Below, in pieces: positions 1 through 4,876 of a stretch of 5,051 nt of DNA (positions are counted from its first letter, which is position 1; the number at the start of each line of letters is the position of its first letter). The stretch is from an uncultured Jeotgalicoccus sp. (GTDB lineage Bacteria; Bacillota; Bacilli; Staphylococcales; Salinicoccaceae). The position numbers were made by a program, and so were the translations under genes. The notes below the pieces were generated by a model. It was given only the letters and a program-made list of their open reading frames with translations, did not search any database and was not told the DNA's origin. The DNA lies in assembly GCA_947631305.1 (NCBI GenBank), contig CANRKV010000127.1:1-5051 (forward strand), given 5' to 3'.

Positions 1-470
1 GTTGCAACGAAAAGACCAAGTGCTGTGAACGGGCTCGGGTTGCCGCTTGAACCGTAAGCTTCGCTGACACCGCATACGTAGTCAGTTTCCTGATAGATGT
101 AATCCATATCTTCAACAGTTGTGCCGACATCTTCTGCTGCGATGTAGCGTCCGCCAAGATTGTTAATGTAACGCCCTAAAGAACGGAAAAATGCTTCTGA
201 TTTATCTTTTGATGCATCGCCGATTACGACTGCTTTACCGCCTCCGAGATTAAGTCCTGCAGCTGCGTTTTTATATGTCATCCCTTTAGCAAGACGGAGT
301 ACGTCTGTAATTGCTTCTTCTTCATGTTCGTAATTCCAGAATCTGATTCCGCCGAGAGCAGGTCCGAGAGTTGTATCGTGAATACATATAATCGCTTTAA
401 GTCCGCTCGCTTTATCCTGGCAAAATACCAGCTGTTCGTAATCGCCCTGTTCCATTTCTGTAAAAATCAT
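1..470 (-). CDS. bcd: Leucine (branched-chain amino acid) dehydrogenase, N-terminal part, cut by window edge
   Basis: This enzyme oxidatively deaminates leucine, valine and isoleucine to their 2-oxo acids with NAD+ in the cytoplasm, the entry step to branched-chain acyl-CoA formation. About 156 residues are visible, covering the N-terminal substrate-binding and catalytic domain; the NAD-binding Rossmann domain lies beyond position 1. Family blocks are easy to see: EQLVFCQD (12-19), HDTTLGPALGG (31-41), KGMTYKNAAAGLNLGGGK (62-79) and AAEDVGTT (111-118). By alignment from memory to the Bacillus enzymes, K67, K79 and D114 occupy the known active-site lysine and aspartate positions. I start at the ATG at 470 (MIFTEMEQ), because AGGAGG at 480-485 is nine bases upstream of it. 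The in-frame ATG at 479 touches that ribosome binding site and is unlikely to be used. One base separates the ptb stop from this start, so the two genes are cotranscribed and probably translationally coupled. Confidence 0.95.
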   Translation of the reverse strand, partial: MIFTEMEQGDYEQLVFCQDKASGLKAIICIHDTTLGPALGGIRFWNYEHEEEAITDVLRLAKGMTYKNAAAGLNLGGGKAVVIGDASKDKSEAFFRSLGRYINNLGGRYIAAEDVGTTVEDMDYIYQETDYVCGVSEAYGSSGNPSPFTALGLFVA

Positions 471-471
471 A

Positions 472-1377
472 TTAAACATCCTCCTGATTGTGTTCCATCA
501 TTTTAATTGCTAATTTAATTGAATTATACTTCTCTTCTTTTGAATCTGCACGTGAAGTCAATACGAAAGGAACTTTCAGTCCGGCAATTATGCCTGCAAC
601 GTGAGCGCCTGCTGTAGTGATCAATGCTTTGTACAGAATGTTGCCTGCATCAATATGAGGCATAATAAGTATATCTGCATCGCCTGCTACAGGTGAATCG
701 TATCCTTTAATCTCTGCAGCGGATTTTGACATTGCCAAATCGTACTGCATCGGCCCGTCGATAATTGCATTTTCAAAATTATGACCTGCTACTATTGTAT
801 CATTTGTGACAGTAGAAGCTATTTTTTCATTCACTTTTTCGACTGCAGAAAGCAAAGCAATTTTAGGTTCTTTTATACCGAGCTTTTCTGCGACAGTGAT
901 TGTGTTTTCTATTATTTTAATTTTAGTTTCTGCATCCGGATCAATGTTCATTGCAGCGTCGCTTATAATGACCGGTTTATGGTAATTCGGCAGACTGAAT
1001 AATGCAACATGGGATAAAAGTTTCCGGTCCAGTAATTTTAATTCTTTATTCAATACTGCTTTTAAAATAACACCGGTTGAGATAAGTCCTTTCATCAGCA
1101 CGTTTGCATCACCCGATGAAATTAACCTGCCTGCTTCTTCTGCACAAGCAGCATCGTCAGTACAGTGATGGATTGTTACACCATATTTGCTGTAATCAAA
1201 TTCCATTGTGCTGAATGCTTCTGCCAGCACTCTTTCATCATCAAAAAGATGCCATTTTATACCTTGTTCAAGTGCTGACTTTTGGTCTAACTCAAGCAGA
1301 TCCTCTGAGCCCGCTCTGACGAGTGCAATTGATGCATCGGTGTTAAAACTGCTCTGTAATGTTTCATCAAAATTCAT
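472..1377 (-). CDS. ptb: Phosphate butyryltransferase (branched-chain acyl-CoA phosphotransacylase)
   Basis: A cytoplasmic enzyme of the PTA/PTB family that exchanges CoA for phosphate on butyryl-, isobutyryl- or isovaleryl-CoA. The acyl phosphate is then normally used by butyrate kinase to make ATP. The protein is 301 residues, close to the roughly 300 expected. Visible family blocks are ANVLMKGLISTG (91-102), LSHVALF (121-127), ISDAAMNIDPD (138-148), ALLSAVEKVN (174-183), DGPMQYDLA (207-215), GDADILIMPHIDAGNILYKA (232-251) and LTSRADSKEEK (273-283). The ATG at 1377 is preceded by GGGGAGG with seven bases between, a strong ribosome binding site. The next gene is leucine dehydrogenase, which supports Ptb over the related acetyl-specific Pta; butyrate kinase and the branched-chain 2-oxoacid dehydrogenase genes would be expected beyond the window. 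Bacillus places a sigma-54 activator gene, bkdR, upstream, but none is present here. Exact chain-length preference cannot be read from sequence. Confidence 0.93.
   Translation of the reverse strand: MNFDETLQSSFNTDASIALVRAGSEDLLELDQKSALEQGIKWHLFDDERVLAEAFSTMEFDYSKYGVTIHHCTDDAACAEEAGRLISSGDANVLMKGLISTGVILKAVLNKELKLLDRKLLSHVALFSLPNYHKPVIISDAAMNIDPDAETKIKIIENTITVAEKLGIKEPKIALLSAVEKVNEKIASTVTNDTIVAGHNFENAIIDGPMQYDLAMSKSAAEIKGYDSPVAGDADILIMPHIDAGNILYKALITTAGAHVAGIIAGLKVPFVLTSRADSKEEKYNSIKLAIKMMEHNQEDV
480..485 (-). promoter_or_regulatory. bcd ribosome binding site, inside ptb coding sequence
   Basis: A perfect AGGAGG on the minus strand lies within the last codons of ptb. It sits nine bases before the ATG at 470 and zero bases before the in-frame ATG at 479. 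This spacing decides the bcd start in favour of 470 and means ribosomes finishing ptb pass directly over the site. Confidence 0.85.
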
Positions 1378-1397
1378 GAATTCGCCTCCCCGGAATT

Positions 1398-1403
1398 ATT
1401 ATA
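1398..1403 (-). promoter_or_regulatory. Probable -10 element of the ptb-bcd promoter
   Basis: A perfect TATAAT on the minus strand is 20 bases upstream of the ptb ATG, which would give a very short leader beginning just before the ribosome binding site. No hexamer 16 to 19 bases upstream resembles TTGACA, so the promoter looks weak or activator-dependent. I saw no sigma-54 type GG/GC pair at the right spacing. Inferred from sequence only. Confidence 0.4.
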
Positions 1404-1438
1404 CAATATTTCGGATAAATACATTTGCCAGACCTCTT

Positions 1439-1466
1439 TTGAAAGCCCTTACAAAAAGCATACAAT
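1439..1466 (+). promoter_or_regulatory. Candidate plus-strand sigma-A promoter in the divergent region
   Basis: TTGAAA at 1439-1444 and TACAAT at 1461-1466, separated by 16 bases, match the vegetative consensus at five of six positions each. A transcript would start near 1473 and reach the DUF2627 start with a leader of about 140 bases, or it could be a short RNA. The leader has no obvious terminator or riboswitch fold. AT-rich intergenic DNA often yields such matches by chance. Confidence 0.3.
1440..1453. promoter_or_regulatory. cre-like palindrome (possible CcpA site) upstream of ptb
   Basis: The 14 bases TGAAAGCCCTTACA match the CcpA operator consensus TGWAANCGNTNWCA except for one base in the central CG. 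T runs on one side and A runs on the other extend the imperfect dyad. If transcription of ptb starts near 1391, the site is centred about 55 bases upstream, behind the -35 position, where catabolite activation rather than repression would be expected. The core mismatch weakens the case, and the same bases overlap a plus-strand promoter candidate. Confidence 0.3.
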
Positions 1467-1557
1467 TAATTATTGCAAAAGAAAAGCGTATTAAAAATGT
1501 TTAATAATTAAGAATATTACAACGCATTATTTCATACATGTTTCATAAATTATAAAT

Positions 1558-1589
1558 TTTACTTCCGGCAGTTTGCTGTATAATATAAT
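1558..1589 (+). promoter_or_regulatory. Probable promoter of the DUF2627 gene
   Basis: Two overlapping perfect TATAAT hexamers lie at 1579-1584 and 1584-1589. TTTACT at 1558-1563 is a four-of-six match to the -35 consensus, 15 bases before the first of them, slightly short spacing. Either would start transcription about 20 to 25 bases before the ribosome binding site AGGAG at 1604-1608. Confidence 0.5.
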
Positions 1590-1615
1590 TTAGAAATGAC
1601 TTTAGGAGAATTACT

Positions 1616-1873
1616 ATGCTGAAAATAATTGCTTTAATAATATTAGTCATTCCCGGAATTATTGCGGGAGTTGGAATAAAATTGATGCGTGACAGTATAT
1701 TCGGGATTGTTATTGATCCGTTTACGTATACTGCACTTCAATTTTTTGCCGGTCTTATTATGACTATTTTTGGAATATGGTTTATCGGGGGATACCTGCT
1801 CTACCGCGAACGTAAAAACAAACGTGCTCAGGAACGTTTTATGAAGCAAACAGAAAAATCCAGTGAAGATTAG
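1616..1873 (+). CDS. DUF2627 family small membrane protein (YqzF-like)
   Basis: An 85-residue protein of unknown function, recognisable as the DUF2627 family found in Bacillales by its opening (hydrophobic helix, PG, then GIKLMRDSIFGI) and by the QFFAGL and FIGGYLLYRERK blocks. It has two predicted membrane helices, about residues 3-22 and 41-63. The tail from residue 64 is rich in Lys, Arg and Glu, so both ends are probably cytoplasmic. The ATG at 1616 follows AGGAG with seven bases between. In Bacillus subtilis I recall the homologue near the bkd genes, and here it is divergent from ptb-bcd; no functional link is shown. It is the only plus-strand gene and runs tail-to-tail into recN with overlapping stop codons. 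Its last residues KSSED are encoded by a terminator stem and match the last five residues of RecN, so they are unlikely to be functionally constrained. Confidence 0.88.
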   Translation: MLKIIALIILVIPGIIAGVGIKLMRDSIFGIVIDPFTYTALQFFAGLIMTIFGIWFIGGYLLYRERKNKRAQERFMKQTEKSSED

Positions 1874-1888
1874 TCTTCACTGGATTTT
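1855..1888. terminator. Bidirectional intrinsic terminator between DUF2627 gene and recN
   Basis: Bases 1855-1869 pair perfectly with 1874-1888 (15 bp), leaving a four-base loop TTAG at 1870-1873. On the minus strand the stem is followed by five T residues, then CTGTTT, a good terminator for recN. On the plus strand four T residues follow, weaker but plausible for the DUF2627 gene. The loop contains both stop codons, TAG on plus and TAA on minus, and both stem arms are coding. Confidence 0.9.
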
Positions 1889-3534
1889 AGTAATTCTGCA
1901 GCATTCAGCCGTGCGGCTTCAGTTATTTTAGAACCGCTGATCATACGCGCAATTTCTTCAATTTTAGCTTCGTAATTTAAATATGATGCGGTTGAATGCG
2001 TACGTTCACCTTCAACAATTTTCTCCACATGCAGCAGATGGTCTGCTGTTGCTGCAGCCTGAGGCAGATGTGAAATCGCCAGGACCTGCCGCTGTTTCGA
2101 TAAAAGCTTCATCTTCTCTACCATGCGTGCAGCAACCTGTCCGCTGACCCCGGTATCAATTTCATCAAATATAATCAGCGAATCACTGTCAAATTCCGAG
2201 AAGATTGTACGGAGTGCAAGGCTCACGCGGGAGACTTCCCCGCCCGATGCAATTTTATTCATCGGTTTTAAAGGTTCTCCTTTGTTTGTCGCAATTAAAA
2301 ATTCAACATCGGTGAAGCCGAGCGTATTAAAATGAGATTCTTTTAAGCTGATTTCAAACTGCACGTTCGGCATCTCGAGTTCACTCAGCTCGCGGCGGAG
2401 CTTGCTCTCTAAGAAATGTTTCCGTTCACGGCGGTAATTGTGCAGCTTCATCGCAGACTGCTCCATTTTCTCATAGAGCTCTTTCTGCTCTTCTTCCAGT
2501 CTCGTAAATGATTGTGAAATATTCTCGAGGTCATCGATGTCTTCCTGCAGTTCCTGTTCGAATTCAATGAGCCCCGGATATGTTTTCGTAAATTTACGCT
2601 TCAGCTGATTAAACTGATTTAATCTTGCCTGAATAGAATTTAAACGTTCAGCATCGTAGTCAATCGATGACAGATCATTCGACACGTGTGTGTTCAGTTC
2701 TGTTATAAGATAATATGCATCCATCAGCGTATCTTTATAAGATGTATATGACTCGTCGAACTTGGTTACTGTATCGAGCGACTGATTAATATCATACAGC
2801 ATGCCCTGCGGCGGATATTCACTGACAAGCAGCGCTTTAATCTGACTCAGTGCACCGTGGATACTTTCATAGTTTGATAAAAACTCAAGCTCATTTTCGA
2901 GCTCTTCCTCTTCCTCTTCTTTCAGCTCGAGCGCTGAGATTTCAGCGTGCTGCATTTTTAGCAGCTCGAGCTGCGTCAGACGGTTGCGGTCTTTGTACTC
3001 AAGCTCTTCTATGCGTTTTTTAACCGACTGATATGCTTCGTAATGCTTCTGATATTCTGTAAAAATACTTTCTTTTCCGAGACCGATATACCGGTCGAGA
3101 TATTCAATCTGTTCACTTTTTTGCAGGACAGCAGCTTGTGATGACTGTGAATGGATCGACAGTACAAGCTCCATAATCTGCTTTAAATTATTCAATGTAA
3201 CCATTTGATTATTAATTTTAATTAAACTTTTACTGCTGGCCATCACTTCGCGGCGGACAATGTATAATTCGTCCTCTATTATACCGAGAGAATTAAGCAT
3301 GCTGCTCAGTTTATCATTGAGAGGAAAATCAAACACACCTTCAATGACAGCGCCGCTGCTGCCGTAACGAATATCGTCTGCAGATGCGCGGCGCCCTTCC
3401 AAGTAGCTGATGGCTTCTATAATTTTTGACTTACCGGCACCTGATTCACCGGTAAATACGGTCATTCCTCTGGAAAAATCCAATTCAATATTTTCAAGCA
3501 CGGCAAAATTCTGCACACTTAATCTGAGCAGCAC
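1870..3534 (-). CDS. recN: DNA repair ATPase RecN
   Basis: An SMC-like ABC ATPase that acts early at DNA double-strand breaks on the nucleoid. I start at the GTG at 3534, giving 554 residues: GGGGTG lies seven bases upstream and the protein then opens MLLRLSVQNFAVL, in register with Bacillus RecN. The GTG at 3543 (557 residues) lies on that ribosome binding site. Numbering from 3543: Walker A GESGAGKS 32-39, a Q-loop region at 130-136, two helical coiled-coil stretches around 155-235 and 325-390 including a run of acidic residues at 208-217, ABC signature ASGGE 432-436, Walker B LIIFDEID 456-463 and H-loop SHLP 491-494. All catalytic motifs are intact, so it should be active. The Q-loop reads IHSQSSQ where the family normally has IHGQHxxQ, and Walker A has Ser where Thr is usual. 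It lies 14 bases after argR and is probably cotranscribed from the argR promoter. Confidence 0.95.
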   Translation of the reverse strand: MLLRLSVQNFAVLENIELDFSRGMTVFTGESGAGKSKIIEAISYLEGRRASADDIRYGSSGAVIEGVFDFPLNDKLSSMLNSLGIIEDELYIVRREVMASSKSLIKINNQMVTLNNLKQIMELVLSIHSQSSQAAVLQKSEQIEYLDRYIGLGKESIFTEYQKHYEAYQSVKKRIEELEYKDRNRLTQLELLKMQHAEISALELKEEEEEELENELEFLSNYESIHGALSQIKALLVSEYPPQGMLYDINQSLDTVTKFDESYTSYKDTLMDAYYLITELNTHVSNDLSSIDYDAERLNSIQARLNQFNQLKRKFTKTYPGLIEFEQELQEDIDDLENISQSFTRLEEEQKELYEKMEQSAMKLHNYRRERKHFLESKLRRELSELEMPNVQFEISLKESHFNTLGFTDVEFLIATNKGEPLKPMNKIASGGEVSRVSLALRTIFSEFDSDSLIIFDEIDTGVSGQVAARMVEKMKLLSKQRQVLAISHLPQAAATADHLLHVEKIVEGERTHSTASYLNYEAKIEEIARMISGSKITEAARLNAAELLKSSED

Positions 3535-3541
3535 ATTAAAC

Positions 3542-3547
3542 ACCCCG
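3542..3547 (-). promoter_or_regulatory. recN ribosome binding site that decides its start
   Basis: GGGGTG on the minus strand sits in the short argR-recN gap, seven bases before the GTG at 3534. It directly overlaps or abuts the in-frame GTG at 3543, which therefore lacks a usable spacing. This supports the shorter RecN. Confidence 0.65.
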
Positions 3548-3548
3548 G

Positions 3549-4001
3549 TTAAATAAGATTAAAAATACGATCTTTAATTAATTGCTGTGATTCTTCGTCG
3601 CGGCAAATTAACAAACATGTATCGTCTCCGCAAATCGTGCCGACAACTTCTTCCCACTCAAGCTGGTCGATAATCGCACCGATTGACTGTGCGTTACCCG
3701 GTAATGTTTTCAAAACGAGCAGATTGCCTGTAAAGTCCAATTTAACGAAACTGTCCATCAGATAGCGTCCGAGTTTTTCTAAGGGATGGTACTGCCTGTC
3801 TTTTGGCATGCTGTATACATATTCCCCGCCCGGTGATGGTACTTTAATCAGCTGCAGCTCTTTAATATCTCTGGAAACTGTTGCCTGTGTCACATTAAAC
3901 TTATGTTCGATAAGTTTGTCGACCAGCTCTTCCTGTGTCTCAATACGGTTATTGGTAATGATTTCTCTGATTTTAATTTGTCTGATTGATTTATTAGACA
4001 T
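3549..4001 (-). CDS. argR: Arginine repressor/activator ArgR (AhrC)
   Basis: A hexameric DNA-binding regulator that, with L-arginine bound, represses arginine biosynthesis genes and activates catabolic genes in Bacillales. The 150 residues match the family length. The winged helix-turn-helix spans about 1-70, with the recognition element TQATVSRDIKEL (38-49) holding the Ser-Arg pair S43-R44. The C-terminal arginine-binding and oligomerisation domain spans about 75-150, with the hallmark GTICGDDTCLLI at 121-132 including D126 and D127. The ATG at 4001 follows six G residues with six bases between, a strong ribosome binding site. It has its own promoter with an ARG box over the likely start point, which implies autorepression, and it is insulated from tlyA by a terminator. 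recN follows closely, so arginine may also influence recN transcription. Confidence 0.96.
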   Translation of the reverse strand: MSNKSIRQIKIREIITNNRIETQEELVDKLIEHKFNVTQATVSRDIKELQLIKVPSPGGEYVYSMPKDRQYHPLEKLGRYLMDSFVKLDFTGNLLVLKTLPGNAQSIGAIIDQLEWEEVVGTICGDDTCLLICRDEESQQLIKDRIFNLI

Positions 4002-4029
4002 TAAAATCCCCCCTTTATAAATGAATTGC

Positions 4030-4043
4030 TGAATATTTATTCA
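4030..4043. promoter_or_regulatory. ARG box (ArgR operator) at the argR promoter
   Basis: TGAATATTTATTCA is a dyad with perfect six-base arms TGAATA and TATTCA around a TT centre, matching the known ArgR operator pattern of E. coli and Bacillus. A further half site TGAATT lies at 4022-4027. The box directly follows the argR -10 hexamer and is centred on the expected transcription start near 4036, so bound ArgR would block initiation. Confidence 0.8.
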
Positions 4044-4048
4044 TTATA
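4043..4048 (-). promoter_or_regulatory. argR -10 element
   Basis: A perfect TATAAT on the minus strand, 42 bases before the argR ATG, shares one base with the ARG box. The best -35 candidate is TGCAAA at 4067-4072 with an 18-base spacer, only three of six matches, so intrinsic strength is probably modest. Confidence 0.6.
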
Positions 4049-4083
4049 CTATCATACAGCAGTTCCTTTGCATAGCAAAAACA

Positions 4084-4120
4084 AAAGACATCAACCGTAT
4101 ACGACGGTTTTGATGTCTTT
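4084..4120 (-). terminator. Intrinsic terminator of tlyA, overlapping its 3' coding end
   Basis: Bases 4084-4094 pair with 4110-4120 and 4095-4098 pair with 4104-4107. This forms a stem of about 15 bp with a two-base T bulge and a five-base loop. On the minus strand the stem runs into CTTTTGTTTTTGC, a suitable T-rich tail. The tlyA stop codon (4091-4093) lies inside the stem and its last nine codons form most of it. It separates the dxs-tlyA transcript from argR. Confidence 0.85.
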
Positions 4121-4876
4121 GTCTGTTAATGCATATTCACTTTCTTTACTTGTCAGATAGAATAAATATTCTATGTTGCCTTTAGTTCCGGTAATAGGCG
4201 AACGTTCAATTGCAGAAATATTAAGGCCGAGTAATTCGCATTCCTTCAGTACGCGCTGAACCACATGGTAATGCGTATCCGGGTTCGTAATAATGCCGCT
4301 TTCTTCCCGCTCTTCCAGATAACTTTCAAATTGCGGCTTAATCAATGCTGCAACTTCTATATTATGGCTGAACAGCGCTTTTATATGGCGGAGTATCGGC
4401 ACGATTGATGTAAATGATACATCAATCGTGATGACATCCGGCAGCGGTTCGAAATTTTCGATGACCGTTTCTTTAAAATTCGTCTGCTCCATAACAGATA
4501 CACGCTCGTCGATTCTTAACTGGTACGCGAGCTGATTCGTTCCGACATCAACTGCATAGACGTGTTTCGCGCCGTGCTGCAGTGCACAGTCGGTAAATCC
4601 TCCTGTTGAAGAACCGATATCGAGCATTACTTTATCAGTGACATCCAGACCGAAAGAATCAATGGCATGTTTTAATTTTAAGCCTCCGCGCGAGACAAAC
4701 TGCTTCACGTTTTTAAATCTGACATGTGCTTTGTCCGGCGCAATTTTATCAGAGGCTTTATAAACAGGTTCGTTATTATTCAGCACCTTGCCTGCCATAA
4801 TCAATTTTTTTATATCATCAATTGATCCGACATTGAAATGCTCAAAAATATATTCATCGATTCGTATTTTCTTCAT
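4091..4876 (-). CDS. tlyA: TlyA family 2'-O-ribose rRNA methyltransferase with S4 domain
   Basis: Family members transfer a methyl group from S-adenosylmethionine to ribosomal RNA; the older name haemolysin A is misleading. The 261 residues hold an N-terminal S4 RNA-binding domain (about 1-60) and a Rossmann methyltransferase domain (about 62-245). SAM-binding motif I is LDIGSSTGGFTDCALQHGA (85-103). The K-D-K-E catalytic tetrad is present as K67 in SRGGLKL, D152 in IDVSF, K180 in LIKPQFE and E236 in GNIEYL; these are each two less than the Mycobacterium TlyA numbers I recall (69, 154, 182, 238). The ATG at 4876 follows AGGGG with six bases between. Its start overlaps the dxs end by 23 bases, suggesting translational coupling. 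The C-terminal tail is some 10 to 20 residues shorter than in Bacillus YqxC, ending where the terminator hairpin begins. The exact rRNA target is not predictable. Confidence 0.93.
   Translation of the reverse strand: MKKIRIDEYIFEHFNVGSIDDIKKLIMAGKVLNNNEPVYKASDKIAPDKAHVRFKNVKQFVSRGGLKLKHAIDSFGLDVTDKVMLDIGSSTGGFTDCALQHGAKHVYAVDVGTNQLAYQLRIDERVSVMEQTNFKETVIENFEPLPDVITIDVSFTSIVPILRHIKALFSHNIEVAALIKPQFESYLEEREESGIITNPDTHYHVVQRVLKECELLGLNISAIERSPITGTKGNIEYLFYLTSKESEYALTDKDIKTVVYG
4400..4430. repeat. Perfect 13-bp inverted repeat within tlyA
   Basis: CACGATTGATGTA at 4400-4412 is the exact reverse complement of 4418-4430, around a five-base spacer AATGA. It lies entirely in coding sequence and spans the codons of the catalytic aspartate block TIDVSFTSIV. 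No T run follows on either strand, so it is not a normal terminator. In mRNA it would form a stable hairpin. Confidence 0.85.

Noticed and set aside
324..506. Open frame of 60 codons on the plus strand opposite bcd
   Set aside because: It lies antisense to a clearly conserved gene, has no ribosome binding site and a composition typical of a shadow frame.
781..1002. Cys/Phe-rich open frame on the plus strand opposite ptb
   Set aside because: It is the antisense of conserved Ptb codons, and its odd amino acid composition reflects that.
1424..1432. TGGCAA as a sigma-54 -24 element for ptb, as in Bacillus bkd
   Set aside because: There is no GC-type -12 element at the required spacing and no bkdR nearby.
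1497..1517. Possible CodY box in the divergent intergenic region
   Set aside because: The best 15-base alignment to AATTTTCWGAAAATT has about five mismatches in AT-rich DNA, which is not better than chance.
1530..1547. Direct repeat TTTCATA spaced by 11 bases upstream of the DUF2627 promoter
   Set aside because: The spacing of one helical turn is suggestive of a regulator site, but the seven-base AT-rich units are too short to support one.
2961..2974. 14-base perfect palindrome GCAGCTCGAGCTGC in recN
   Set aside because: About 0.3 such palindromes are expected by chance in 5 kb, and Leu/Glu/Gln codons of the coiled coil favour it.
3535..3543. RecN start at the GTG at 3543
   Set aside because: The G-rich ribosome binding site abuts this codon; the GTG at 3534 has proper spacing and matches the N-terminus of Bacillus RecN.
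3897..3917. 8-bp inverted repeat with five-base loop in argR
   Set aside because: Arms of this length with a short loop are expected by chance in a window of this size, and it lies in conserved coding sequence.
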